Of a stretch of DNA of 64,000 bases, positions 46,247-54,730 are shown piece by piece; position 1 is the stretch's first letter, and every line of letters begins with the position of its first letter. The stretch spans positions 18,496-82,495 of the forward strand of contig JAGIAI010000019.1 of the NCBI GenBank assembly GCA_017744935.1. Reading direction: 5' to 3'. This DNA comes from Variovorax sp. (lineage in GTDB: Bacteria; Pseudomonadota; Gammaproteobacteria; Burkholderiales; Burkholderiaceae_C). A program made the position numbers and the translations under genes. The notes below the pieces were generated by a model, which worked only from the letters and a program-made list of their open reading frames with translations, was not told the origin of the DNA and did not search any database.

Positions 46247-47259
46247 ACGAGGAGTCGGCGGTCGACGTCCTCGTGATGGGGGCGGGCGCGGTCGGGTGCT
46301 ACATCGGGGGCAGTCTTGCGGCGGCGGGCGTTCGCGTCGGCTTCGTCGGACGTCCCCGGGTGATCGGCGCGCTGGATTCGCGCGGCCTCACGCTGACCAA
46401 TATCGAAGGCATCCGCCATCACGTGCCGCCGGGCCTGATGCGCGTCTATGAAAACGTCCCCTCGGGCGTTCGTCCGGCGCTGGTCCTCCTGACCGTCAAG
46501 AGCGGCGCGACCGCGGAAGCTGCAGCCGAGCTCGCGGCAAAGCTGCCCGCCGGCACCGCGGTGCTGTCGCTGCAGAACGGCATCTCGAATGCCGACATCG
46601 CAGCCGAAGCCGCGCCGAGGCTCAATGTCCTGCCGGCCATGGTTCCCTACAACATCGCCGAACTCGGCCCCGGTGCCTTTCATCGAGGCACCGTTGGTCG
46701 CCTGGCTGCGAAGGATGATCCGGTGCTCCGGCGCTGGGTGGCGGTGTTCGAGCGGGCGGGTGTACCCATCGACCTGCATGCAGACCTTGTGGCGGTGCAG
46801 TGGGGCAAGCTGCTGATGAACCTCAACAACCCGGTGAACGCGTTGTCGGGGCTGCCGCTGCGCGATGAACTGTTGAAGCGCGACTATCGCCGCTGCCTTG
46901 CCGCACTGATGGATGAGGCACTGCGTGCGCTCGGCAACGCGGGCATTGCGCCGGCGCAACTGGCGGCGGTGCCGGCGCACAAGCTGCCGGGCATCCTGCG
47001 CCTGCCGACCCCGCTGTTCCGACTGGTGGCTGCGCGAATGCTGCGCATCGACGCAAAGGCGCGGTCGAGTATGGCCGACGACCTCGCGCTTGGCCGACGG
47101 ACCGAGATCGATGCGCTTTGCGGTGAGGTGGTGCGCCTCGCGCGCAAGCACGGCGGTGAAGCGCCTCTCAACGCGAAGATGGTCGAGCTGGTCGAGGCGT
47201 GGCCGGAGCGGAAGGAACGCTGGCCGGCCGCCAGGCTCGCGTCCGAGCTCGGCCTCTAG
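46243..47259 (+). CDS. panE: Ketopantoate reductase family protein (2-dehydropantoate 2-reductase)
   Basis: A 338-residue NADPH-dependent reductase: N-terminal Rossmann motif [13 protein letters not shown] (about 11-23), VLLTVKSG and SLQNGISN (catalytic-region Asn), then the helical domain with [17 protein letters not shown] (catalytic Lys). It reduces 2-dehydropantoate to pantoate in CoA synthesis, although many members of the family act on other keto acids. Start overlaps the alaS stop as ATGA. Confidence 0.82.
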
Positions 47260-47269
47260 ATCAGCACGA

Positions 47270-48019
47270 TCAGGCTGCGTGGCCCGCAGGCGCGACGCTT
47301 GCGCCTTGCACGTGGTGGCGCTTGAGCGCGTCCGCCACGAACCCGCTGGCTTTCATTTCTTCGACGAACGCCGACAGTGCGGCACCAGCATCGGCGCCGC
47401 GGGAGGAGGGTGTTCCCATTGCCTGCTGGATCACCATGAAGCGGCCAGGCAGCAGACGCAGGCCTGGCATGCTCGCAGCTTCCGCTTCGAGAACCTGCCG
47501 GATGCCCGCCGCGACTTCGACCCGACCTGCATTCAGGCTTTCCATCACGCCCTTCGCGCCCTGCACGCGAACGATTTCCGCCTGCTTGATCTCGCGGGTC
47601 AGGAAGAGGTCATAGGCACTGCCGACGCCAACCGCGATGCGCGTCCGGGCGCGGTCGACGTCCTCGTTGCGCTGCAAGTGTGATTGCGCCGGCACGAGGT
47701 AGCTGCCTTCGATCAACACGTAGGGCGCGGTGAACTGCAAGCCTTCGCCGCGCGCCGGATCGATCGCGAAGAAGCCGATGTCTGCCTGCTCGCTGCGCAC
47801 CGCTTCGACGGAGGCAGCGGCTTTCTCGAACACCACGAACTCGATCGCCACACCGAGCCTGCGCGCGAACTCCCGCGCCAGATCGACCGAAACGCCAGCC
47901 GGCTCGCCGCTCGCGGGATCCTTGCCCGCGAGGATCGGGTTGCCGAGATTGATCGAGGCGCGCAAGGCGCCGGTCGGTGTGAAAGCCGAGACGACGGCGG
48001 CGGGGAGGGTGGTGGTCAT
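47270..48019 (-). CDS. Solute-binding-protein-like protein without signal peptide
   Basis: A 249-residue SBP_bac_3-like protein (GALRASINLGNP, GVSVDLAREFARRLG, AVRSEQADIGFFAIDPAR, YVLIEGSYLVP). It begins MTTTLPAAVVSAFTP and lacks a usable leader; the preceding in-frame codons lie inside the MFS gene, 17 bases upstream, so no longer start exists. It would stay in the cytoplasm, perhaps as a sensor or a chaperone, or as a non-exported relic. Probably cotranscribed with the MFS transporter. Confidence 0.75.
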   Translation of the reverse strand: MTTTLPAAVVSAFTPTGALRASINLGNPILAGKDPASGEPAGVSVDLAREFARRLGVAIEFVVFEKAAASVEAVRSEQADIGFFAIDPARGEGLQFTAPYVLIEGSYLVPAQSHLQRNEDVDRARTRIAVGVGSAYDLFLTREIKQAEIVRVQGAKGVMESLNAGRVEVAAGIRQVLEAEAASMPGLRLLPGRFMVIQQAMGTPSSRGADAGAALSAFVEEMKASGFVADALKRHHVQGASVAPAGHAA

Positions 48020-48036
48020 TCCGCGATTCTGCCGCT

Positions 48037-49350
48037 CTAGGCGGCAGCAGCGACGGGTTGACGTCCCTTGCGGTAGAGCGCCAGCGTCGCGCCCAGCCCG
48101 CACACAGCCGCCACGCTGAGCCAGTACGCAGGCGCCGCCTTGTCGCCGGTGGATTCGATCAGCCAGGTCGAGATCGCGGGCGTGAAGCCGCCGAAAAGCG
48201 CGGTCGCCAGGCTGTAGGCGAGCGAGAAGCCCACCACGCGGACCTCGACCGGCATGACTTCGGTCAGGGCCACGACCATCGCGCCGTTGTACATCCCGAA
48301 CAGGAACGAGAACCACAGCAGCACGTCGAGCATGCGGCCGAAGCTCGGCGCCGCGGCGAGCCAGTGCATCGCGGGGTAGGCCGTGAAGATCGCGAGCACC
48401 GTGACCGCCAGCAGCAGCGGCTTGCGGCCGATGCGGTCCGACAGCGCGCCGCCGATCGGCAGCCAGATGAAGTTGGTCACCGCCACGAGCAGGGTGACGA
48501 TGAGGCTGTCGCGCGCGCTCAGATGGAGCACCGTCTTGCCGAAGGTCGGTGTGTAGACGGTGATGAGATAGAAGGTCGTCGTCGTCATCGCGACGAGCAG
48601 CATGCCGGCGACGACGATGCGCCAGTTGCGCGTCATCGACTGGAACACCTCGCGCGTGCTCGGATGGTGTTTGCGTGCCTGGAAGGCTTCGGTCTCCTGC
48701 AGCGAGCGGCGCAGGACGAAGATGCACGGGATGATCATGCAGCCCACGAAGAAGGGGATGCGCCAGCCCCATGCGGCGAGCGTGTTCGGATCGAGCATCT
48801 CGTTGAGCGCGAATCCGAGTGCCGCGGCCAGCACGATCGCCACCTGCTGGCTTGCGGACTGCCACGAGGTGTAGAAGCCCTTGTGGCCGGGCGTCGCCAT
48901 CTCCGAGAGATAGACCGACACGCCGCCCAGCTCGGCGCCCGCCGAGAAGCCCTGCAGCAGCCGTCCGAGCAGCACGAGCACCGGCGCGATGAAGCCGATG
49001 GTCGCGTAGCCCGGCACGAATGCGATCAGCACCGTACCGCTGGCCATGATCGCCAGCGTGACGATCAGGCCCTGACGGCGGCCGACCTTGTCGATATAGG
49101 CGCCGAGGATGATCGCGCCCAGGGGCCGCATCAGGAAGCCGGCGCCGAAGACCGCGAAGGTCAGCATCAACGAGGCGAACTCGCTGCTGGCGGGGAAGAA
49201 GGCCTTCGAGATGTAGGTGGCGTAGAAGCCGAAGAGGAAGAAGTCGAACTGCTCGAGGAAGTTGCCGCTCGTCACGCGCAGCACAGCGCCGAGTTTGGAT
49301 GTGCCGTGGTGAGGCGCGGTGTTCCCGGGCGCCAATGTGGCTGAGGTCAT
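48037..49350 (-). CDS. MFS transporter, metabolite:H+ symporter (MHS) family
   Basis: A 437-residue permease with 12 predicted membrane segments. MHS-family marks are [58 protein letters not shown] and [12 protein letters not shown]. Such symporters move citrate, tricarballylate, alpha-ketoglutarate or similar carboxylates with protons. Start 49350 is used since it gives the usual cytoplasmic N-terminus; 49389 is the longer option. Divergent from the catabolic operon. Confidence 0.88.
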   Translation of the reverse strand: MTSATLAPGNTAPHHGTSKLGAVLRVTSGNFLEQFDFFLFGFYATYISKAFFPASSEFASLMLTFAVFGAGFLMRPLGAIILGAYIDKVGRRQGLIVTLAIMASGTVLIAFVPGYATIGFIAPVLVLLGRLLQGFSAGAELGGVSVYLSEMATPGHKGFYTSWQSASQQVAIVLAAALGFALNEMLDPNTLAAWGWRIPFFVGCMIIPCIFVLRRSLQETEAFQARKHHPSTREVFQSMTRNWRIVVAGMLLVAMTTTTFYLITVYTPTFGKTVLHLSARDSLIVTLLVAVTNFIWLPIGGALSDRIGRKPLLLAVTVLAIFTAYPAMHWLAAAPSFGRMLDVLLWFSFLFGMYNGAMVVALTEVMPVEVRVVGFSLAYSLATALFGGFTPAISTWLIESTGDKAAPAYWLSVAAVCGLGATLALYRKGRQPVAAAA

Positions 49351-49535
49351 GCGTGTCTCCGGAAGTGGGCGGGTTGCGAGCCCCTTCATCGTAGGAAGGC
49401 AAGCTGTCGAACAGCCGTCCTGGCGCTCGGGGTTTGTCTGGGCCCCGGAAGTCAGGCGTCAATCAGGCGATTGGGTGTCCGAGCGGGATAGCCGAATTGC
49501 TGCAGGACCGTGACACCGCCTGTAAGTACACGTAA

Positions 49536-49558
49536 AAGATAGGGTTTCTACCTATCTT
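49536..49558. promoter_or_regulatory. Perfect 8-base inverted repeat
   Basis: AAGATAGG, 7 bases, CCTATCTT. Candidate operator in the divergent region. It could also form a weak hairpin, but no T-run follows, so a terminator is unlikely. Confidence 0.5.
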
Positions 49559-49590
49559 CCCCGAAGATTTTGAGAATATTCTTCGTCCAT

Positions 49591-49627
49591 CGTTTCACCA
49601 ATAGATCACGGTTTAATTAGTGAAACG
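49591..49627. promoter_or_regulatory. Near-perfect 12-base inverted repeat, candidate IclR operator
   Basis: CGTTTCACCAAT, 13 bases, ATTAGTGAAACG; arms match at 11 of 12 positions. It lies about 97 bases before the first gene of the operon that contains the IclR gene at 53023-53883. Confidence 0.55.
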
Positions 49628-49723
49628 AACCGGAGCAAGCAAGGCAGGCAGTTCGACCCGCCCATTTGCATCTGGAGTGGAGGCCGGTTCTCAGTTTCAA
49701 CCTCGTACGGATTGCAGACCACC

Positions 49724-50701
49724 ATGATGAAGCAGACACGTCGCCAAGCCCTCACCCTCGCCCTGTCGCTGGCGGCCGCCACAGCTGCCGGGCCGCTCTG
49801 GGCGCAGAGCTATCCCAGCAAGCCGATCACCATCGTGGTGGCCTATCCGGCCGGCGGCGACACCGATGCGCTCGTTCGCCTCTACGCCGAAAAGCTGCAG
49901 GCCCGCATCGGCCAGCCCGTCGTGATCGACAACAAGCCGGGCGCCAGCGGCGTCATCGGCAGCAGCTTCGTCTCCAAGGCGCCGGCGGATGGCTACACGC
50001 TTTTGTTCGCGCCCAGCACCTTCTCGATCGCACAACTCGTGCTCAAGACCGGTTCGGGCGGCTACGACGTGCTGAACGGCTTCACGCCGGTCATCCAGAC
50101 CGGCACGCTGCCGCTGGCGCTAGTGGCCAACTCGGCTTCCGGCATCAAGAGCTTCAAGGACATCTCGGCCGCGAAGTCGCAATCGCTGACCTACGCCAGC
50201 CCGGGCAGCGGCTCCCCGATGCACATCCTCGGCGAGATGGTCAACAAGTCGACCGGCCTCAAGCTGGCCCATGTGCCATACAAGGGCGTCGCACCGGCCA
50301 TCAACGACGTGCTGGGCGGCCATGTTCCCCTGACCTACATCACGCTGGGCCCGGTGGCGCCGTACCTGCAAGGCGGCAAGCTGACCGTGCTGGCCATCGC
50401 CGACAGCAAGCGTTCGCCGCTCGCGCCGAACGTGCCTACCTTCCAGGAACTGGGCGTCAAGGATGTCGAAGTCACCGCCTGGCACGGCCTGTTCGGCCCC
50501 AAGGGCCTGCCGCCTGAAGTCGTGAAGACGCTCAACGCCCACTTCAACGAAATCATCAAGATGCCTGACGTGGTCGCGCGCATGGAGACGCTCGGTGCGC
50601 TGCCGCTCGGCGGCACGCCGGAGACGCTGGCCAAGACCAATGCTTCCGACTTCGCACGCTTCGGGCGGATCATCAAGGAACTGGGCATTCAAGCGGACTG
50701 A
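49724..50701 (+). CDS. Bug-family receptor, first gene of the catabolic operon
   Basis: A 325-residue binding protein: leader MMKQTRRQALTLALSLA with a twin-arginine-like pair, cleavage after LWAQ, then SYPSKPITIVVAYPAGGDTDALVR, VVIDNKPGASGVIG, DGYTLL and VPYKGVAPAINDVLGG. It likely delivers the substrate of the operon to an uptake system encoded elsewhere. Heads a run of plus-strand genes with gaps or overlaps of less than 60 bases up to the window end. Confidence 0.9.
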   Translation: MMKQTRRQALTLALSLAAATAAGPLWAQSYPSKPITIVVAYPAGGDTDALVRLYAEKLQARIGQPVVIDNKPGASGVIGSSFVSKAPADGYTLLFAPSTFSIAQLVLKTGSGGYDVLNGFTPVIQTGTLPLALVANSASGIKSFKDISAAKSQSLTYASPGSGSPMHILGEMVNKSTGLKLAHVPYKGVAPAINDVLGGHVPLTYITLGPVAPYLQGGKLTVLAIADSKRSPLAPNVPTFQELGVKDVEVTAWHGLFGPKGLPPEVVKTLNAHFNEIIKMPDVVARMETLGALPLGGTPETLAKTNASDFARFGRIIKELGIQAD

Positions 50702-50731
50702 ACGCGAGATTCCCGAAGGACTGATCTATCT

Positions 50732-51547
50732 ATGACCGCCGTGAACACCACCGCCGATCCCGCCAGCCTGAACGCGCTGCTCGCCGAACTGCCGGCCGAC
50801 TTGCTCAAAGGCCGTCGCGTACTCGTGACCGGCGCTGCGCGCGGGCTGGGCCTGGCATTTGCCAAGTGCATCGCCAAATCCGGCGGGAGCGTGGTCCTTG
50901 CCGACATCCTGGGCGACCTCGCGCAGACCGAGGCGCAGGCGATGCGTGAAGAGGGCTTCAACGCGCATGCGCTCACCATCGACCTGTCGGACCCGGCATC
51001 GATCGCCGCAGGCGCCGACGAAGCGGTGCGCCTGCTCGGCGGCCTCGACGGGCTGGTCAACAACGCCGCGATCACCAATTCCGGTGGTCGCGATGCCCAC
51101 GCCCTCGAGATCGACATGTGGGACCGCGTGATGAACGTCAATGTGCGCGGCACCTGGCTCATGAGCCGTGCCTGCCAACCCGCGCTCGCGAAGAGCGGCC
51201 GCGGTGCGATCGTCAATCTCGCATCCGACACCGCACTCTGGGGTGCACCCAACCTGCTCGCCTATGCGTCGAGCAAGGGCGCGGTGATTTCGATGACCCG
51301 CTCGCTGTCGCGCGAGTGGGGTGGCGACGGCATCACGGTCAACGCGGTGGCGCCCGGCCTCACGCTGGTGGAGGCGACCGAATACGTGCCCATGGCGCGT
51401 CACCAGAAATACCTCGAAGGCCGCTCGATTCCGCGCGAGCAGCAGGCGGTCGACGTCTGCGGCGCGGTGCTGTTCGGCCTGTCCGGCCTGTCGCGCTTCG
51501 TGACGGGCCAACTGCTGGCCGTCAACGGCGGCTTCGTCATGCACTGA
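50732..51547 (+). CDS. Short-chain dehydrogenase/reductase, canonical
   Basis: A 271-residue classical SDR with cofactor motif TGAARGLG (about 32-39), NNAA and the catalytic Tyr178-x3-Lys182 (YASSK). It ends with a family-typical TGQLLAVNGGFVMH. Probably oxidises or reduces an alcohol or diol intermediate of the pathway, for example a cis-dihydrodiol made by the Rieske enzyme, if that acts as a dioxygenase. Confidence 0.85.
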   Translation: MTAVNTTADPASLNALLAELPADLLKGRRVLVTGAARGLGLAFAKCIAKSGGSVVLADILGDLAQTEAQAMREEGFNAHALTIDLSDPASIAAGADEAVRLLGGLDGLVNNAAITNSGGRDAHALEIDMWDRVMNVNVRGTWLMSRACQPALAKSGRGAIVNLASDTALWGAPNLLAYASSKGAVISMTRSLSREWGGDGITVNAVAPGLTLVEATEYVPMARHQKYLEGRSIPREQQAVDVCGAVLFGLSGLSRFVTGQLLAVNGGFVMH

Positions 51548-51572
51548 TCTTTTTTCGACCAAGGAGTACCCG

Positions 51573-52121
51573 ATGAGCGATCTGTCCGAGCAAAAGAATG
51601 TCGACAACGAACAACCGAGCTGGGCTCGCCCCGAAGGCGCGAGCTTCGAAGAGTGGATGACCACCCGCGTGGCGCGCTTCTCGACGCGCAAGTACGACTG
51701 GAACGCCCTCAAGTTCCAGGCCGACTACGACCCGAAGTTCCGCCGTGCGCAGATGCGCTACATCGGCACCGGCGGCACCGGCGTCTCGACTGACATGAAC
51801 ACCATTCCGTCGGAGAACTTCACCTTCTCGACGATGGTGATCCCCGCCGGCCATGAAGGCCCGCCGCACCTCCACATCGACGTGGAAGAAGTGTTCTTCG
51901 TGCTGCGCGGCAAGCTCAAGGTCGTGCTGACCACGCCCGAAGGCGAGCGCTATGAAACCATCCTGACCGACCGCGACGTCGTGTCGGTGCCCCCGGGCGT
52001 GTACCGCGAGGAAATCAACGTCGGCGACGAAGACGCGCTGATGTGCGTGATGCTCGGCTCGAAGAAGCCGATCACGCCGACCTATCCGGCCGACCATCCG
52101 CTGGCAAAGATCAAGCGCTGA
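51573..52121 (+). CDS. Cupin-domain protein
   Basis: A 182-residue single cupin. Metal ligands are visible in PPHLHIDVEEVFFVLRG (two His and a Glu) with the second cupin strand near VVSVPPGVYREEINVGD, where the usual His is replaced by Tyr/Arg. The N-terminal 75 residues are an extra, polar segment. Could be a ring-cleaving or isomerising cupin or a regulatory binding protein. Assignment beyond the fold is not possible. Confidence 0.7.
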   Translation: MSDLSEQKNVDNEQPSWARPEGASFEEWMTTRVARFSTRKYDWNALKFQADYDPKFRRAQMRYIGTGGTGVSTDMNTIPSENFTFSTMVIPAGHEGPPHLHIDVEEVFFVLRGKLKVVLTTPEGERYETILTDRDVVSVPPGVYREEINVGDEDALMCVMLGSKKPITPTYPADHPLAKIKR

Positions 52122-52130
52122 GGTGCTGCG

Positions 52131-52994
52131 ATGAGCGACGCTGCCGTGACCGAAATCTCGAACCTGCCCGAGTCCGAAGTGGCCCGGCTCGACGCGCGCT
52201 TTCCTGCGCGCAGCGTGCCGGTGCGCGGCGGTGTCGTGTCGGTGCGCGAATGCGGTGCCGGCCCCGTGCTGGTGTGCCTGCATGGCATTGGCTCGGGTGC
52301 GGCGTCGTGGCTCGATACGGCGCTGTTGCTCGAATCGGATGCTCGGCTGATCGCGTGGGATGCGCCGGGCTACGGGGTCTCCACGGCGCTCACGCCTGAT
52401 GTACCCAAGGCGGCCGACTATGCCGAGCGCCTGCTTGGCCTGCTCGATGCGATGGAAATCGAATCGTGCGTGCTGGTCGGCCATTCGCTCGGCGCGCTGA
52501 CCGCGGCATCTGCTGCACGTCAAGGCTCGCCGCTGGCCGCGCGCATCAAGCGACTGGTGCTCATCAGCCCGGCGGCCGGCTACGGCACGCGTCCGGAAGC
52601 CAGCCAGCGCGTGCGCACCGAGCGGCTCGACACGCTCGACAAGCTGGGCGTTGCCGGCATGGCCGCTCATCGTTCGGGCCGCCTGGTATCGGAAAACGCG
52701 AGCGAAACCGCGCGCCAGTGGGTGCGCTGGAACATGTCGCGACTGAACGATCGTGGCTATCGGCAGGCCGTCGAGCTGCTCTGCGGCGCCGACCTGCTGG
52801 CCGATCTGCCGCCTGCGATGCCGGTGCGCGTTGCGTGCGGCGAACTCGACGTGGTGACGACGCCCGCGAGCTGTGAAGAGGTCGCGCGCAAGTGCGGCGT
52901 CCCGCTCGAACTGCTCCCCGCGGCAGGGCACGCAAGCTATGTCGAGCGGCCCGACGTGGTTGCACCGCTGCTGCGCGAAGCGCTCGCAGGCTGA
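52131..52994 (+). CDS. Alpha/beta hydrolase
   Basis: A 287-residue hydrolase with LVCLHGIGSGAASW (oxyanion region), WDAPGYG, nucleophile S119 in VGHSLGALTA and the terminal His in AAGHASYVE. The size and motifs match C-C bond hydrolases of meta-cleavage pathways and 3-oxoadipate enol-lactonases. With an extradiol-type protein in the operon, hydrolysis of a ring-fission product is the simplest idea. Confidence 0.8.
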   Translation: MSDAAVTEISNLPESEVARLDARFPARSVPVRGGVVSVRECGAGPVLVCLHGIGSGAASWLDTALLLESDARLIAWDAPGYGVSTALTPDVPKAADYAERLLGLLDAMEIESCVLVGHSLGALTAASAARQGSPLAARIKRLVLISPAAGYGTRPEASQRVRTERLDTLDKLGVAGMAAHRSGRLVSENASETARQWVRWNMSRLNDRGYRQAVELLCGADLLADLPPAMPVRVACGELDVVTTPASCEEVARKCGVPLELLPAAGHASYVERPDVVAPLLREALAG

Positions 52995-53022
52995 CCCGAA
53001 CAACAAGACAGAACCAGAGACT

Positions 53023-53883
53023 ATGACCACCCCTGGCAATGAAGTGATCGAAGAGGGTTCCGACCGGTACAACGTGCCGGCGCTGGAGCGCGGCCTTCGC
53101 GTGCTGTGCGAATTCAGCCGCGAGAACCGCGCGCTGTCCGCCCCCGAACTCGCGCGCCGTTTCGACCTGCCGCGCTCGACCGTTTTCCGTCTGCTGACGA
53201 CGCTCGAGAACATGGGCTTCCTCGAGAAGACCGAAGGCGGTCGCGACTACCGGCTCGGCCTCGCGGTGCTGCGCCTCGGCTTCGAGTACCTCGCGTCGCT
53301 CGAACTGACACAGCTCGGCACGCCGCTGCTGCAGCGTCTGTGCGAAGACCTGCGCACGCCCTGCAACCTCGTGGTGCGCGATGGCCGCTCGATCGTCTAC
53401 GTCGCCAAGGTTGCGCCGCCGACGCCGTTCGCCAGCTCGGTCACGGTCGGCACGCGCCTGCCGGCGCATGCCACGGTGCTTGGCCGCATCCTCCTGGAAG
53501 ACCTGAGCCTGCCCCAACTGCGCGCCCTCTACCCCGAAGAACGTCTTGAGACCTTCTCGCCAAGCACGCCGAAGACGGTCACAGAGCTGTTCGACATGGT
53601 CCAGGCCGACCGCACGCGCGGCTATGTGCTGGGCGAAGGCTTCTTCGAGTCGAACATCTCCACCATTGCCGCGCCGGTGCGCGACCACAGCGGCCACATC
53701 GTGGCGGCGCTGGGCGCGACCATCACTTCCGGCCACATCGAGGAGAACCGCATGGACGAGATGGTGCAGCGCGTGCGCGACACCGCCGATGCCATCTCCG
53801 GCCTCCTGAACTATTCGCCCGTCGCTTCCGCCAAGGTGGTTCCACTTCGGAGCAACGGCAACCGCATCGACGACCGGGCTTGA
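53023..53883 (+). CDS. IclR-family transcriptional regulator
   Basis: A 286-residue regulator: winged helix (about 20-80, VPALERGLRVLCEF, STVFRLLTTLENMGFL) and IclR effector domain (about 95-260) with SSVTVGTRLPAHATVLGR and AAPVRDHSGHIVAALGAT. It lies inside the operon rather than beside it, so it probably controls its own transcription. The best operator candidate is the inverted repeat at 49591-49627. Confidence 0.9.
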   Translation: MTTPGNEVIEEGSDRYNVPALERGLRVLCEFSRENRALSAPELARRFDLPRSTVFRLLTTLENMGFLEKTEGGRDYRLGLAVLRLGFEYLASLELTQLGTPLLQRLCEDLRTPCNLVVRDGRSIVYVAKVAPPTPFASSVTVGTRLPAHATVLGRILLEDLSLPQLRALYPEERLETFSPSTPKTVTELFDMVQADRTRGYVLGEGFFESNISTIAAPVRDHSGHIVAALGATITSGHIEENRMDEMVQRVRDTADAISGLLNYSPVASAKVVPLRSNGNRIDDRA

Positions 53884-53890
53884 GACGATC

Positions 53891-54730
53891 ATGACCACGC
53901 CAACGATCTCCACTCCCTTCTTCGCGCCCGATGCGCTCGCAGGCCGCGTCGCGGTCGTGACCGGCGGCTCTTCCGGCATCGGCCTGGCGACCGTCGAGCT
54001 GCTGCTCGAATGCGGCGCATCGGTCGCGCTCTGCGGCCGCAATGCCGAGCGCCTCGACGGCGCTGTGGCCGGGCTTCGCGCCAAGTTCCCGAAGGCCGAG
54101 CTGTTTGCCCGCACCTGCGATGTCCTCGACGCCGAGTCGGTGCAGAGCTTCGCGGCAGAGAGCGAGGCCGCGCTTGGTGCCGCGTCGATGCTCATCAACA
54201 ACGCAGGGCAGGGCCGCGTCAGCACCTTCGCGAACACCGAGGACTCGGCGTGGACCGAAGAGCTCCACCTGAAGTTCTTCTCGGTCATCAACCCCACGCG
54301 CGCCTTCCTGCCGCAGCTCGCTGCGCAGCGCGTGGTGCTTGGCGACGCAGCCATCGTGTGCGCGAATTCGCTGCTCGCTCGCCAGCCCGAGCCGCACATG
54401 GTCGCCACCTCGGCCGCACGTGCGGGCCTGCTGAATCTCGTGCGCTCGCTCGCCACCGAGTTCGCGCCGCAAGGCGTGCGCGTCAACGGCATCCTGATCG
54501 GCCTGATCGAGTCCGGCCAATGGCGCCGCCGCTTCGAGGCGCGCGAAGACAAGAGCCTCGACTGGCCCACCTGGACCGGCCAGCTCGCCAAGAGCAAACA
54601 CATCCCCATGGGCCGCCTGGGACTTCCCTCTGAAGCCGCGCGCGCCATTCTTTTCCTCGCTTCGCCCCTCGCTTCCTATACGACGGGCGCCCATATCGAC
54701 ATCTCCGGAGGCCATTCCCGCCATGCATAA
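53891..54730 (+). CDS. SDR-fold protein with altered catalytic residues
   Basis: A 279-residue SDR. The cofactor motif is intact (VAVVTGGSSGIGLATVELL, about 20-38) and NNAGQG is present, but where classical SDRs have Y-x3-K this protein has TSAAR (in HMVATSAARAGLL), that is Thr-x3-Arg. The catalytic Ser in CANSLLA remains. It may therefore be a non-redox member or use a different residue. It overlaps the ThDP enzyme gene by 8 bases. Confidence 0.75.
   Translation: MTTPTISTPFFAPDALAGRVAVVTGGSSGIGLATVELLLECGASVALCGRNAERLDGAVAGLRAKFPKAELFARTCDVLDAESVQSFAAESEAALGAASMLINNAGQGRVSTFANTEDSAWTEELHLKFFSVINPTRAFLPQLAAQRVVLGDAAIVCANSLLARQPEPHMVATSAARAGLLNLVRSLATEFAPQGVRVNGILIGLIESGQWRRRFEAREDKSLDWPTWTGQLAKSKHIPMGRLGLPSEAARAILFLASPLASYTTGAHIDISGGHSRHA

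Larger units (their letters stand above)
49351..49723. promoter_or_regulatory. Divergent promoter region of the MFS gene and the 14-kb catabolic operon
   Basis: 373 bases without a gene. The stretch 49520-49630 is clearly more AT-rich than its surroundings and holds two separate perfect or near-perfect inverted repeats, listed individually. Promoters for both directions are expected here. Confidence 0.6.

Noticed and set aside
49536..49558. Intrinsic terminator
   Set aside because: The hairpin is short and no run of T follows; the site lies between divergent genes, so an operator is more likely.
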